A stretch of DNA of 53,274 nucleotides from Niabella sp. (lineage in GTDB: Bacteria > Bacteroidota > Bacteroidia > Chitinophagales > Chitinophagaceae). The DNA lies in contig JAGIAT010000021.1 in the NCBI GenBank assembly GCA_017744715.1, positions 1 through 53,274 on the forward strand, read 5' to 3'. Below the pieces are notes generated by a model. That model did not search any database. It was not told where the DNA came from and was given only the letters and a program-made list of their open reading frames with translations. Positions 17,265-26,367 of this stretch are shown piece after piece (the first letter of the stretch is position 1; each line of letters opens with the position of its first letter). The position numbers and the translations under genes were made by a program.

Positions 17265-17662
17265 TCTGAATCCATTAAAGTGCATGAACTGTTTGCTAAA
17301 AAACGGGGAGCACATCAGCGCCCCCCCTTCATTTCCGATGCCGAAACCTCGAATTACCGGAAACCGCTTCTTCACCAGTGTAAAACGCAAGCAGCGGGCC
17401 AAATATGTGCGCCTCCCCGTTTGCCGTACTATCAGCCACGTTACTGCTGGCTGTCGCATCAGGTTGTTCCCGGCAAAAATTTCCACAGGTTGTGGCCTTC
17501 CGTTCCCATTATTGGTTCTTACGGTTAATACCCGTTGCAACAGCTAAACGCTGTTTTTAGTACACGGCCCGGTTTTGGATTACCATAGCAGAAAAACCGG
17601 TTATCCCGGCAAAGGCAAACCATCATCACTTGCGTATCGCAACCATACATACCAATCTGCCC
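17265..17662. other. Divergent intergenic region before topoisomerase IB
   Basis: Between the leftward DUF4142 gene and the rightward topoisomerase gene. Open frames here give no recognisable protein. I see no clear promoter pair, hairpin or repeat. Confidence 0.35.
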
Positions 17663-18709
17663 ATGACAAACCATTTGTCCGGCATCCTCGCCGGGGATCC
17701 GGTAAAAAGTGCTGCAGCTGCGGCATTAACTTATATTACAGCAAACGGATCCGGTATCAGGCGGATCAAAAAAGGAAAGGGTTTCAGCTACATAAAAAAA
17801 GCACAACCGGTAAAGGACCCGGATACCCTGCAACGGATCCGGAGCCTGGTTATTCCACCCGCATGGCGGGATGTGTGGATCTGTGAAAATCCCAACGGGC
17901 ACCTGCAATGCACCGGTATTGATGTAAAAGGACGCCGGCAGTACCGGTATCATCCATCGTGGAATGCCTTACGGAATGAAACAAAGTTTCACCGGCTGTT
18001 ATTATTCGGCAAAGCACTTCCGCAGCTAAGAAAAACCATTCGGAAACATTTGCGGGAAAAAGGCTGGTCCAAGCAAAAAGTACTGGCTGCCGCGGTCAGC
18101 ATTATGGATAAGACCGGCCTCCGGGTGGGCAATCATTTTTATGAAAAACTGTACGGCTCTTTTGGTTTATCCACCCTTCAGAACCGGCACCTCAAAATCC
18201 GCGGAAACCAGCTCCTGTTCAGCTTCCGGGGTAAAAAGGGTGTGGAGCAAAAAGTAACACTTCGCAGTGCAAGGCTGGCCCGCATCATTGCCAAATGCAG
18301 GGAAATACCCGGCAAGGAATTGTTTCAGTATATGGACGACTGCGGTCAGCACCAGGCCATTCACAGCGAAGACATCAACGCTTATATCCGGGATGCATCC
18401 GGTGATCATTTTACCAGCAAGGATTTCCGCACCTGGGTTGCCACCGTTACCTGTGTGGAAGAGCTGATAAAAACAGGACCCTTTGAAACGGAAAAACAAA
18501 AAAATGAAAACATTGTGAACGCCCTGGATAAGGTAGCCGCAACATTGGGCAATACAAGATCCGTTTGTAAAAAGCACTATGTGCACCCGCTGGTGTTAAC
18601 CGCCTATGAAAACGGAAACCTGCTGCGGTATGCGCCCGGAACAGCCGCACGGGGAAAATCCCGTGCAGAATCCGCATTGCTGAAAATATTGAAAACAGAA
18701 AAAAATTAA
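17663..18709 (+). CDS. DNA topoisomerase IB (poxvirus/bacterial type)
   Basis: A 348-residue enzyme that relaxes supercoils by a 3'-phosphotyrosyl intermediate without ATP. The N-terminal binding domain covers about 1-95 (IRRIKKGKGFSYIKK, LVIPPAWRDVWIC). Catalytic residues are visible in order: Arg154 (DKTGLRVGNHFYEK), a Lys at 191-192 (FSFRGKKGVEQK), Arg256 (SKDFRTWVAT) and nucleophile Tyr306 (GNTRSVCKKHYVHP). A TTG 33 bases upstream is in frame, but ATG at 17663 gives the normal family start. Bacterial topoisomerase IB genes are accessory and often travel with Ku/LigD and stress genes, both of which lie in this window. Convergent and overlapping by 4 bases with the next gene. Confidence 0.93.
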   Translation: MTNHLSGILAGDPVKSAAAAALTYITANGSGIRRIKKGKGFSYIKKAQPVKDPDTLQRIRSLVIPPAWRDVWICENPNGHLQCTGIDVKGRRQYRYHPSWNALRNETKFHRLLLFGKALPQLRKTIRKHLREKGWSKQKVLAAAVSIMDKTGLRVGNHFYEKLYGSFGLSTLQNRHLKIRGNQLLFSFRGKKGVEQKVTLRSARLARIIAKCREIPGKELFQYMDDCGQHQAIHSEDINAYIRDASGDHFTSKDFRTWVATVTCVEELIKTGPFETEKQKNENIVNALDKVAATLGNTRSVCKKHYVHPLVLTAYENGNLLRYAPGTAARGKSRAESALLKILKTEKN

Positions 18710-18975
18710 ACGCCCCAGGGCGTTCTTGTATGTTCCGCCGGATCCGGTACCGGAGCGGGTTCCATCGCTTCCGGATGCGGCAGCCGGTCGGTCACCACAC
18801 AATATTGCACGCCGTTGATCACTTCTACATGCCAGATCCATTCGCGGATATCAAACGGAGCAGGTTCGGAGGTGGTCAGCTGATTGATGGCATCAGCGGT
18901 AAAACTTACCGGGAATTTATGACGAAAATCGGGACTGAAAATTCCGTCATCTTTAGGTTTTGCAGGTGGTCTCAT
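18706..18975 (-). CDS. Small hypothetical protein
   Basis: An 89-residue soluble protein I cannot assign. It is proline-rich at both ends (MRPPAKPKDDG..., MEPAPVPDPAEHTRTPWGV) with a compact middle, PFDIREWIWHVEVINGVQYCVVTDRLPHP, that reads like a folded beta strand pair. Its stop codon overlaps the end of the topoisomerase gene by 4 bases, a spacing typical of real convergent genes, and its codon use is like that of neighbours. It has no signal peptide or membrane span. Confidence 0.6.
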   Translation of the reverse strand: MRPPAKPKDDGIFSPDFRHKFPVSFTADAINQLTTSEPAPFDIREWIWHVEVINGVQYCVVTDRLPHPEAMEPAPVPDPAEHTRTPWGV

Positions 18976-19425
18976 ATTTATTAATTATTTAAATGCGTTA
19001 TCGGGCCAAAAAAGTGTTTCATACAAAAGCAAACGCTTCGCTTTTTCAATACAGGAAGTGTAGCTTATCTAAAAGAACAAAAGGCTTGCCAAATTGGGTT
19101 AAAAACCAATACATCATAAGCGGCTATCTTAATTTTCAGAAAACCGGCATTGCCCTACAGCCATTAAGATTCCGTTTTTTACACAGTTGTTTTATGCGCA
19201 CCAACATTTAGCCGTTCGCAGGGTTCAGGTATTTTATAACAAGGCCTTCATTGATATCGGTGTGGATATGTTGCAGATCCATCAGCTTCGCTTACCTGCT
19301 GGTAACGACACCGGAAACGCGGCTACCTGTAAATTTTTATCCCATGACAACGTTCATCGCAATAGTGAACAGCAGTACACCCTCAAATACAACGGATAAG
19401 ATGCCGGGCATTGAGGACGGCCTGG
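18976..19425. other. Intergenic region, mostly empty
   Basis: No supported gene of normal size. One 24-codon hydrophobic frame (19337-19411, listed separately) starts 14 bases after the stop of the SRPBCC gene. Minus-strand reading further down gives short protein-like pieces broken by stops (for example HTDINEGLVIKYLNPANG near 19206-19281), which may be decayed coding DNA. Confidence 0.35.
19337..19411 (-). CDS. Candidate hydrophobic micro-ORF
   Basis: A 24-residue frame, MPGILSVVFEGVLLFTIAMN followed by VVMG, begins 14 bases downstream of the SRPBCC stop codon on the same strand. It would form one membrane span. Short hydrophobic frames arise by chance, there is no match to a known peptide, and decayed frames surround it, so support is weak. 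Confidence 0.2.
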   Translation of the reverse strand: MPGILSVVFEGVLLFTIAMNVVMG

Positions 19426-19911
19426 TTAAACCGGTGCAGCATAGTTGTTTACAAATTGTGCAAATGCATCCAGGATATAGGCCCACCCCTTCTCTGAATC
19501 CATTTGCGCAGCATAAACGGCCGCCCCTTCCCCATGGTTTTCAAAACCTGTATGCCGCAAAGTAACGCGGGTAGCGCCCTGTTCAATCGCCTCAAACTGC
19601 ACCTGCACCAGGCTGGCCTTATCAGGATCGGGTTCGGGTAACCGCTGAGGGCTGATCTGCCAAAGAAAAACCAGCCGTTCCCCGGTTACCACCTGCAGTA
19701 CGCGTCCCCAGTCACAACGAAAGCCAAGCGGACCGGTTTCCGTACACCATCCATCCACCCGGGCGTCTATCTGAATGTTTACCAATGCATCACCCGACCA
19801 GGTATACGCCTGGGGCCACCAGTTATGAAGCCGGTTTACAAACAGATCAAACACCAATGGCCGGCGTTTGAATACCTCAATGCTTTTTTGTACAGCTGTC
19901 ATCCGATTCAT
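19426..19911 (-). CDS. SRPBCC (AHSA1-type) domain protein, copy 1
   Basis: A 161-residue START-like protein. The opening KSIEVFKRRPLVFDLFVNRLHNWWPQAY matches the first strand and helix of AHSA1 proteins, where W-W after the helix is typical; the middle has VTGERLVFLWQISP and the end GWAYILDAFAQFVNNY is the long C-terminal helix with the G-W landmark. Such proteins bind hydrophobic ligands or modulate partners; the ligand is unknown. Three further SRPBCC genes lie at 51241-53142. Confidence 0.83.
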   Translation of the reverse strand: MNRMTAVQKSIEVFKRRPLVFDLFVNRLHNWWPQAYTWSGDALVNIQIDARVDGWCTETGPLGFRCDWGRVLQVVTGERLVFLWQISPQRLPEPDPDKASLVQVQFEAIEQGATRVTLRHTGFENHGEGAAVYAAQMDSEKGWAYILDAFAQFVNNYAAPV

Positions 19912-20137
19912 TTTGCAACCTTCAGCGGTGTGGCAATACGCACCGCTGAGCCCTCCAGGTTTGATTTGTTAAAAAATCACAAAGACTATACCAGCCACAC
20001 TTCATTTATCCCGCCTCACCAGCGGCTGTGTTTGGCGCAATAGTTGAGTTCAGATAAGCGGCTACACACGTAAAAGCACAAGCGGGAATGACTCCCGGTC
20101 AGGTAAACACCATTAGCAAACCGATAAAACAGATGTT

Positions 20138-20602
20138 ATGAATTACAAGGATCACAGCATGTTGTTAAACGACCTCATCCGCATTAATAACGACCGCATT
20201 GCGGGATACGAAAAAATAAGCAACGAACTAAGGGAAGGATACGACAATGACCTCAAGCTCCTTTTCAGTAAAATGATCATCAATAGTAATGATCTGAATG
20301 CCGACCTGTCGAAAATGGTTAGTTTCCTCGGCGGGGAACCGGTAACCGGCAGTACCACAGGCGCCGGCAAGCTTTACCGGCTTTGGCTGGATGTAAAAGC
20401 CCTCTTTACCGTTACGGCCGACCGGAAGACGGCCCTGGAAGATTGTGAGCAGATCGAAGATGCCGTACAAAGTGCCTACGATGATGCACTCAATGAACCC
20501 GGGTTGCCGGAGGAGATCATTGCACTGCTTACATCACAAAAGGCCTCCCTGCTCGAAGCGCATAACCAGATAAAAATTCTGCGGAACATGCAGCATGCGT
20601 AA
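20138..20602 (+). CDS. DUF2383 (PA2169-type) four-helix-bundle protein, copy 1
   Basis: A 154-residue ferritin-like bundle. Helix 1 is SMLLNDLIRINNDRIAGYEKISNEL, followed by SKMIINSNDLNADLSKMVSFLGGEPV, the linker TGAGKLYRLWLDVKALF and ALEDCEQIEDAVQSAYDDAL, all usual for the family. Acidic and His ligands for a di-iron site are incomplete, so it may bind no metal. The family is stress-linked in many bacteria; activity is not known. A second copy lies at 45320-45787, and both are followed by a DUF4142 gene within 1 kb. Confidence 0.87.
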   Translation: MNYKDHSMLLNDLIRINNDRIAGYEKISNELREGYDNDLKLLFSKMIINSNDLNADLSKMVSFLGGEPVTGSTTGAGKLYRLWLDVKALFTVTADRKTALEDCEQIEDAVQSAYDDALNEPGLPEEIIALLTSQKASLLEAHNQIKILRNMQHA

Positions 20603-20710
20603 GGAGAACACGCTAAGAGCGCCCGGGGCTGCCGCACAACGGGTTACCGGCAGCGGCCGTTGCCGGAAGTACACATTCGAAATTTAAAAGCATCATTTTT
20701 TCCTTAAACC

Positions 20711-20749
20711 AAAAGGTCCGTCTTCCGCTTCAATATAGACGGAGCTTTT
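20711..20749. terminator. Hairpin between DUF2383 and DUF4142 genes
   Basis: AAAAG-G-TCCGTC (20711-20722) pairs with GACGGA-G-CTTTT (20738-20749), 11 pairs with one mismatch. The short T run favours a weak terminator for the rightward DUF2383 transcript; it could equally be part of the leader of the next gene, which starts 29 bases on. Confidence 0.4.
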
Positions 20750-20777
20750 GATTAAGGATCACTAAAAACGACAGAAA

Positions 20778-21347
20778 ATGAAAACGATATTTACCGCATT
20801 GATCGCAGCGATCCTGTTTTTATCCTGCGGTCAGCAAACAAAAACACCGGTTGCCGAGGCCGATTCAACCAATGAGGCAAAACAGGACAGTGCCGCCAGC
20901 GGCCTCACCGTTACAGTCGATAGCTCCAGTGCTGCCTTTCTTGTAAGGGCGGCAGACAATACGATGAAAGAAGGTGACCTGGCCGCACTTGCAGAACAAA
21001 AGGCCACGATTCCCACGGTAAAGGATTTTGCAGGCATGTTGTTGCGGGAACATAAAAAACTGGACGAAACCATCAAGGACCTGGCTGCGCGGAAAAACAT
21101 TACCATTCCACCCGCATCCGGTGATGCGCGCCCCATGGGCCGGCTGTCTGAACTTGTAGGAAGCAGTTTCGACAGGGCCTATATCAATGAGGTCATCGAT
21201 GAACACAAAAGCGCTGTTTCCCAATTTGAAGATGCGGTGAAACATGCGCTGGACCCGGATATAAAGGCTTTTGCCGATCAGCAGTTGACGAACCTTCAGC
21301 AACACCTGGACTCTGCTAAAAGTATAAAAGCAAAATACTGGAAATAG
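20778..21347 (+). CDS. DUF4142 lipoprotein, copy 2
   Basis: A 189-residue lipoprotein. The signal MKTIFTALIAAILFLSC ends in acylated Cys17, then a Gln/Asp/Ser-rich linker, then the DUF4142 bundle: AAFLVRAADNTMKEGDLAAL, VKDFAGMLLREHKKLDETIK, FDRAYINEVIDEHKSAVSQF. The HKxLxxT and DxHK positions carry the family's conserved histidines. It follows the DUF2383 gene on the same strand with a hairpin between them. Of the three copies in the window it is the most diverged in its linker. Function unknown; envelope stress is the usual context. Confidence 0.9.
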   Translation: MKTIFTALIAAILFLSCGQQTKTPVAEADSTNEAKQDSAASGLTVTVDSSSAAFLVRAADNTMKEGDLAALAEQKATIPTVKDFAGMLLREHKKLDETIKDLAARKNITIPPASGDARPMGRLSELVGSSFDRAYINEVIDEHKSAVSQFEDAVKHALDPDIKAFADQQLTNLQQHLDSAKSIKAKYWK

Positions 21348-21393
21348 CCGGTCAGCATGGTTATTCCCTTCAGATAGCTACAAGCTAAGCATA

Positions 21394-21446
21394 ACGGAGT
21401 GCCGGACTACCGATCATTGGTATCGGTCTGTACCGGTTCACTCCGT
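21394..21446. terminator. Long hairpin between convergent genes
   Basis: ACGGAGTG (21394-21401) pairs with CACTCCGT (21439-21446), CCGG (21402-21405) with CCGG (21433-21436), and an inner ACCGAT with ATCGGT. A long stem between convergent genes suggests a two-way terminator, although T runs on both sides are poor. Confidence 0.45.
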
Positions 21447-21461
21447 TTACAAACAACCGCA

Positions 21462-21641
21462 TCATGCTTTCAGGTTTTTCCGTGCATGCTGTTTTTCCCT
21501 GCGGTTATGGGTTACATCATCGCCTTTGTATAACTGTTCTTCGCCTTCCCGGCTATCCAGTGTATTTTTATTCTGACGGCGGGATGCCATGCGGCCCGGT
21601 GTGCGTTCCTGCACGGATTGATTTTTCTTGTTTGCTTTCAT
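21462..21641 (-). CDS. Small basic disordered protein
   Basis: A 59-residue very hydrophilic protein starting MKANKKNQSVQERTPGRMAS and ending DDVTHNRREKQHARKNLKA. It has the look of a small family seen in Chitinophagia and Sphingobacteriia (RTPGR..., then a ...GEEQ..GDDVTHN... core), rich in Lys, Arg, Gln and Asn, so probably unfolded alone or bound to nucleic acid. I start it at 21641; the open frame further upstream overlaps the hydrolase gene and is not natural. No function can be named. Downstream of and in line with the alpha/beta hydrolase, 10 bases after it. Confidence 0.65.
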   Translation of the reverse strand: MKANKKNQSVQERTPGRMASRRQNKNTLDSREGEEQLYKGDDVTHNRREKQHARKNLKA

Positions 21642-21651
21642 AATATATGTT

Positions 21652-22548
21652 TTAAAAAAGAATGGGCGGAATAACCGGCGGTAACGACGCTGCTGTTTCC
21701 TGCTGGTAAGGTACACCGTTAACAAAGTTTATCAGGTCTTTATTCAGTCGCCCCCGGTGCGTATAAAACAACCCGTGAGGAGCATCGGCATACACCGCGT
21801 ATTGTACCTGCGGCAACAGCCCGGCCAGCCGGTCTGAACTTGCTTCCCGCGGCACAACCGCATCATCGGCTCCATGTATCAGCAGCACCGGGAGGTCCAT
21901 TGCCTCAAGGTCGCCCCTGAAATCAGTGGCTGAAAAACTGGTAATACAATGAAGCGTAGCGTGTATAGCTGCGCGGGATGCCAGGTTCCGGTAGTACTCC
22001 TGCAAGGGTTTACCTACCGGCTTATTGAGCAGCGAGGTGCCAAAGAAGTCGTTGAGAAAATGGTCCAGGAACCCGATCCGGTCTGTTTTAATACCCGAGA
22101 TCATCGCTGAAAACACAGCAGCATCCACCCGATCGGGGTTACCGCTGGTCTGCATCAGGAACGGCAATACCGGGCTGATCAATGCCACACGGCTGATGCG
22201 TTTACGTCCATACTTGTTCAGGTATCTTGCTACCTCACCGCTGCCCATGGAGAACCCTACCAGGATCACCTCCTGCAGCTCCAGTGCTGCGATCAATGCA
22301 TCCAGGTCGGCCGCCAGGGTGTCGTAATCATAGCCAAGCCAGGGCTTGCTGCTGCTGCCAAAACCCCGCCGGTCGTAGGCAATCACCCGGTTGCCGTTAT
22401 CGACCAGGTCAGACAACTGGTATTCCCACATCTCCATGCTCAGCGGCCAGCCGTGGATCAGCACCAGCGGCTGCCCTGTACCATAATCGCAATAAGCTAT
22501 TTCGATCGTTTCCTGCTGTACGGGGTCTTTGTAAGAAATAGTTTTCAT
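21652..22548 (-). CDS. Alpha/beta hydrolase (non-haem chloroperoxidase-like)
   Basis: A 298-residue hydrolase. Landmarks are the oxyanion region LVLIHGWPLSMEMWEYQ, the RGFGSSSKPW turn, the nucleophile elbow VGFSMGSGEVARYL (Ser in GFSMG), the acid LLIHGADDAVVPREAS (Asp) and the histidine in YADAPHGLFYTHRG. The set fits the non-haem chloroperoxidase/esterase branch. The ATG at 22548 gives the natural MKTISYKDPVQQETIEIAY start; longer frames run into the intergenic region. It could cleave esters or lactones. Divergent from the acetate kinase operon. Confidence 0.92.
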   Translation of the reverse strand: MKTISYKDPVQQETIEIAYCDYGTGQPLVLIHGWPLSMEMWEYQLSDLVDNGNRVIAYDRRGFGSSSKPWLGYDYDTLAADLDALIAALELQEVILVGFSMGSGEVARYLNKYGRKRISRVALISPVLPFLMQTSGNPDRVDAAVFSAMISGIKTDRIGFLDHFLNDFFGTSLLNKPVGKPLQEYYRNLASRAAIHATLHCITSFSATDFRGDLEAMDLPVLLIHGADDAVVPREASSDRLAGLLPQVQYAVYADAPHGLFYTHRGRLNKDLINFVNGVPYQQETAASLPPVIPPILF

Positions 22549-22736
22549 AACGTTTTTTTTAAATAACCGTATCTGAACAGGCTCCAATAAATAAGCCCGA
22601 AATCTCGCAGTCCTATAAACCACTCTTATAAATACCGTACGCACATACCTGGGTATTTTTTTTCGCATACGGGAAAAAAATCCACACAATGGCCGCTGGT
22701 GGCCGTTACCGGTATTTTGAAGTTTGCTAAACCGCG

Positions 22737-22752
22737 TGGCGGGCTTTTTGCC
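22737..22752 (+). promoter_or_regulatory. Sigma-54-like promoter of ackA-phosphoketolase operon
   Basis: TGGCGGGCTTTTTGCC has GG (22738-22739), exactly 10 bases, then GC (22750-22751), and matches TGGCACG-N4-TTGCW at 9 of 12 fixed positions. Transcription would start near 22763, one base before the ATG, so the message would be almost leaderless. Inverted repeats 80-110 bases upstream (AAATACC/GGTATTT and CCGTACGC/GCATACGG, 22630-22671) are at the usual distance for an activator site. A sigma-54 activator gene lies downstream of the operon. Confidence 0.5.
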
Positions 22753-22763
22753 GCCTTTTTTAT

Positions 22764-23987
22764 ATGAGTATTCCTCCAATCACCAGCCGGTCCGGTAACG
22801 GCGATGTATACATTGCGGTAAATCCCGGCTCGTCATCCCTTAAGTTCGCCGTTTTTTCAGCGAATGACGACCTGCTGCCTTTGTTAAAGGGGGCCATTAC
22901 CAGTATCGGATCCGGCACCGTTACGCTCAAACTCAACAACCGGCAGTGTCGGCAGATCACCGAAAAAAACATTGCCGCTGATACGATCGAAAAAATCGCC
23001 CCGTATGCTGCACGGGTATTGGCGGTTTACTGCAGGAACTATACGGTACGGGCCATTGGGCACCGCGTGGTGCACGGCGGCGCGCATACCGGGGATACGG
23101 AAATGATCGATGAAGACTTCCTCAAAAAACTGGAACATATAAAAGCACTGGCACCGCTGCACCTGCCCGATACCCTGACAACCATCGCCGCTTTCCGGAG
23201 CCTGTTCCCGCCGGTATTACAGGTTGCTTGTTTTGATACCGGCTTTCACCGGCACCTGCCGTTTGAAGCCCGTCACTATGCGCTTCCGCGCTACCTGTGG
23301 AAAGAGGGGCTGGTGCGTTACGGGTTTCATGGTCTTTCCTGCGCTTCCGTATTATTGCAGCTGCAGGATATCGGGATCAACCCGGATCATCACCGCATCA
23401 TCATCGCCCACCTGGGCAGCGGGTCCAGCATAACGGCGGTAGCACACGGAAAAAGCATTGACACTACCATGGGATTTACACCGGCCGGCGGACTGATCAT
23501 GAATACCCGTTGCGGGGATATTGATCCCGGCATTGCGCGTTATCTTCTTACCCAAAAAGAAATCACCCCCCGGGGGCTGGATCACCTTTTCAATGAAGCG
23601 TCCGGACTGCAGGCGGTTTCACAAAGCAAGCACAGCCTGCAGGTATTACTGGAACGGGAGTCTTCCGATCCTTTTGCAGCGGAGGCCATTCTGATGTATT
23701 GTTACCAGGCGAAAAAGCAGATCGGGGCCATGGCTGCAGCCCTGGGCGGTGTAGACCTGCTGGTATTTACGGGTGGCATCGGTGAGCACTTACCCGTCAT
23801 CCGGGAGCGGATCTGTAAGGGATTGGCACACCTCGGCATTCAAACAGACCCGCAGCAGGATAAAGAGCCCGGCGCGCGGGGTGCCGTCTCCGCAAAAGTT
23901 TATGTAATCCCGTCCGATGAAGAAAGTGTTATTGCCCGGCAAACGGCCGCCTGTCTGGCACAGCGGCACACATCCAAAAGCAGTTAA
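22764..23987 (+). CDS. ackA: Acetate kinase
   Basis: A 407-residue enzyme of the ASKHA fold that turns acetyl phosphate and ADP into acetate and ATP. Visible motifs: VNPGSSSLKFAVFS (first phosphate loop), IGHRVVHGGAHTGD (catalytic Arg region), VACFDTGFHRHLP, FHGLSCASVLLQL, IIAHLGSGSSITAVAHGKS, TMGFTPAGGLIMNTRCGDID and FTGGIGEHLPVIRERI. It carries an N-terminal extension of about 17 residues compared with the standard start. The phosphoketolase gene begins two bases after its stop, so acetyl phosphate from that enzyme is used directly for ATP. Probably driven by the sigma-54-like site just upstream. Confidence 0.95.
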   Translation: MSIPPITSRSGNGDVYIAVNPGSSSLKFAVFSANDDLLPLLKGAITSIGSGTVTLKLNNRQCRQITEKNIAADTIEKIAPYAARVLAVYCRNYTVRAIGHRVVHGGAHTGDTEMIDEDFLKKLEHIKALAPLHLPDTLTTIAAFRSLFPPVLQVACFDTGFHRHLPFEARHYALPRYLWKEGLVRYGFHGLSCASVLLQLQDIGINPDHHRIIIAHLGSGSSITAVAHGKSIDTTMGFTPAGGLIMNTRCGDIDPGIARYLLTQKEITPRGLDHLFNEASGLQAVSQSKHSLQVLLERESSDPFAAEAILMYCYQAKKQIGAMAAALGGVDLLVFTGGIGEHLPVIRERICKGLAHLGIQTDPQQDKEPGARGAVSAKVYVIPSDEESVIARQTAACLAQRHTSKSS

Positions 23988-23989
23988 AG

Positions 23990-26338
23990 ATGAAAACACA
24001 AAAAGAGCTGGAAAACATACACCGGTACTGGCAGGCCGCCAACTATCTTTCAGCAGCACAAATATACCTGAAGGATAATGCGCTCCTGCAGGCGCCACTT
24101 GAACCCGCACACATCAAACCCCGGCTGCTGGGTCATTGGGGCACCTGCCCTGGTTTGAACCTGGTTTACGTGCACCTGAACCGGTTGATCAAAAAAACCG
24201 GTGCCTCCATACTGTTTATAGCAGGGCCCGGTCATGGAGCACCGGCCGTTTATGCCAACACCTACCTGGAAGGAAGCTACTCAGACACCTATCCCCTCAT
24301 CACACGGGATGCCGCCGGTATTGCCAAACTGGTACACCAGTTCTCCACACCAGGTGGCGTACCCAGTCATGTAAGCGCTGTTACTCCCGGCGCCCTGCAT
24401 GAAGGCGGGGAGCTGGGCTATTGCCTGGCACATGCCGCCGGCGCTGTTTTCGATAACCCGGATCTGATTGCAGCCTGTGTTATTGGTGACGGGGAAGCCG
24501 AAACCGGCCCGCTGGAGGGCAGCTGGAAGCTTACCCGGTTTCTGAACCCGGCAAGAGATGGCATTGTACTGCCCATCCTGCACCTCAATGGTTATAAGAT
24601 CTCCAGCCCTTCGGTAATGGCACGTATGGACCCGGCCAGCCTGGCAACACTCTTTGAGGCGGGGGGGTACACGGTACAGATCGTAGAAGGCGCCGATCCG
24701 ATGCAGGTGCACCAATCTATGGCGCAGGCGCTGGATACCGCCTTTAAACAGATCCGGCAGATCAAAGCCCAGGCAGCCCAAAGAAAACAGCATTTGTATG
24801 CCCGCTATCCGATGATCATTTTACGCACGCCCAAAGGGTGGACGGGCCCCGAAGCCTGGAACGGCGAAAAGATCGAAGGCACCTTTCGCGCACATCAGGT
24901 ACCGCTGGAAGAAGTGCGGGAAGACAACGCGCAGCTGCAGCTGCTTGAACAATGGCTGCGCAGTTACCACCCCGAATCTTTGTTTACCAGTAACGGAAAT
25001 TTAGCGGCTGAACTTGCTGCACTGCCGCCGCAGGGCACCCAACGTATGGGCATGATGCCTTATGCCAACGGCGGCTTGCAGCGTAAAGACCTGGCGTTGC
25101 CCGATAAAGCGGCCTATGCCCTGGCACTTCCCAAACCAGGGGTGCAGGAAGACGAGGCTACAAAAAGATTGGGCAGCTATCTCCGCGACATATTCCGGCT
25201 AAACGAAGCTGCGAAAAATTTCCGGCTCTTTTGTCCCGACGAAACCCTGTCCAACAAGCTGGGCGCCGTATTTGAAGCAACCGGCCGTTTTTACCAGGGC
25301 AGCCAGCTTCCCGAAGATGCCGATCTGTCCTCCGAAGGAAGGGTAATGGAAGTACTGAGCGAACACCTTTGCCAGGGATGGATGGAGGGCTATACCTTAA
25401 CCGGCCGCCATGGCCTGTTTGCCTGTTACGAGGCTTTTATCACCATCGTAGATTCCATGTTTGCTCAATATGCCAAATGGCTGAAACAGTGTAAGGAAGT
25501 ACCCTGGCGGCCACCTCTTCCTTCCTTTAATTACCTGCTTACCTCGCATACCTGGCGCCAGGATCACAACGGCTACAGTCACCAGGGACCGGGATTCATT
25601 GAAACGGTGATTAATAAAAAAAGCGATATCGTTCGCATTTACCTGCCCCCGGATGCCAACACGCTTTTGTGCACTATGGAACATTGCTTCCGGTCTACAG
25701 ACAAGATCAACGTGATCATTGCCGGCAAACAGCCGGAATTGCAATGGCTGAATTTGAAGGAGGCAGCGGCGCACTGCCAGGCAGGGCTGTCTATATGGAA
25801 ATGGGCAGGCAGCGATAACGGCCACAAACCCGATATCATTCTTACCTGCGCAGGCGATGTGCCAACCACGGAAACCATTGCCGCGGCATGGTTGTTAAAA
25901 AAACATCTGGCAGCACTGAAACTGCGGGTGGTAAATGTAACCGACCTGATGGCGTTGTCGCCCGCCGGTTATCATCCGCACGGCCTGCCGGCCGAACATT
26001 TTACATCGGTGTTTACCGAAGACGTTCCGGTTGTTTTTGCCTTCCACGGGTACCGGCGCATTATTCACGACCTGATCCATGGCCGCCCCAACCCCACGCG
26101 CTTTCATGTACGCGGCTATAACGAAGAAGGAACAACAACAACGCCATTCGATATGACGGTACTCAACGGCATCAGCCGGTATCACCTGGCCATCGATGCC
26201 ATTAAAAAATCGCGCACGGGTGGCAGCGATGCAACCTATGTGATCCGCCTGTTTGAAGAAAAGCTCCGGCAGCATCATGTTTATATCCGGCAGCACCTGG
26301 ATGATATGCCCGAGATAAAAGAATGGCGATGGTCCTGA
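23990..26338 (+). CDS. xfp: Phosphoketolase (xylulose-5-phosphate/fructose-6-phosphate)
   Basis: A 782-residue TPP enzyme that splits xylulose 5-phosphate (and often fructose 6-phosphate) with phosphate to give acetyl phosphate and a shorter sugar phosphate. Diagnostic stretches: RLLGHWGTCPGLNLVYVHLN, FIAGPGHGAPAVYANTYLEG, GDGEAETGPLEGSWK (TPP/Mg loop), LHLNGYKIS, SHTWRQDHNGYSHQGPGF (pyrimidine-domain catalytic His region) and RGYNEEGTTTTPFDMTVLN near the end. Length is normal. Coupled to ackA as an operon, it forms the carbon-saving shunt to acetate that skips glycolysis losses. Specificity for one sugar over the other cannot be told from sequence. Confidence 0.96.
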   Translation: MKTQKELENIHRYWQAANYLSAAQIYLKDNALLQAPLEPAHIKPRLLGHWGTCPGLNLVYVHLNRLIKKTGASILFIAGPGHGAPAVYANTYLEGSYSDTYPLITRDAAGIAKLVHQFSTPGGVPSHVSAVTPGALHEGGELGYCLAHAAGAVFDNPDLIAACVIGDGEAETGPLEGSWKLTRFLNPARDGIVLPILHLNGYKISSPSVMARMDPASLATLFEAGGYTVQIVEGADPMQVHQSMAQALDTAFKQIRQIKAQAAQRKQHLYARYPMIILRTPKGWTGPEAWNGEKIEGTFRAHQVPLEEVREDNAQLQLLEQWLRSYHPESLFTSNGNLAAELAALPPQGTQRMGMMPYANGGLQRKDLALPDKAAYALALPKPGVQEDEATKRLGSYLRDIFRLNEAAKNFRLFCPDETLSNKLGAVFEATGRFYQGSQLPEDADLSSEGRVMEVLSEHLCQGWMEGYTLTGRHGLFACYEAFITIVDSMFAQYAKWLKQCKEVPWRPPLPSFNYLLTSHTWRQDHNGYSHQGPGFIETVINKKSDIVRIYLPPDANTLLCTMEHCFRSTDKINVIIAGKQPELQWLNLKEAAAHCQAGLSIWKWAGSDNGHKPDIILTCAGDVPTTETIAAAWLLKKHLAALKLRVVNVTDLMALSPAGYHPHGLPAEHFTSVFTEDVPVVFAFHGYRRIIHDLIHGRPNPTRFHVRGYNEEGTTTTPFDMTVLNGISRYHLAIDAIKKSRTGGSDATYVIRLFEEKLRQHHVYIRQHLDDMPEIKEWRWS

Positions 26339-26367
26339 GCTATGTGTAACACGGGGGGCCTTGTTTA

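Noticed and set aside
20745..20760. TTGATTAAGGATCAC upstream of DUF4142 copy 2 as an FNR/CRP-type site for the receiver-CRP regulator.
   Set aside because: The half sites are five bases apart instead of four and the match is partial; the region also overlaps a hairpin.
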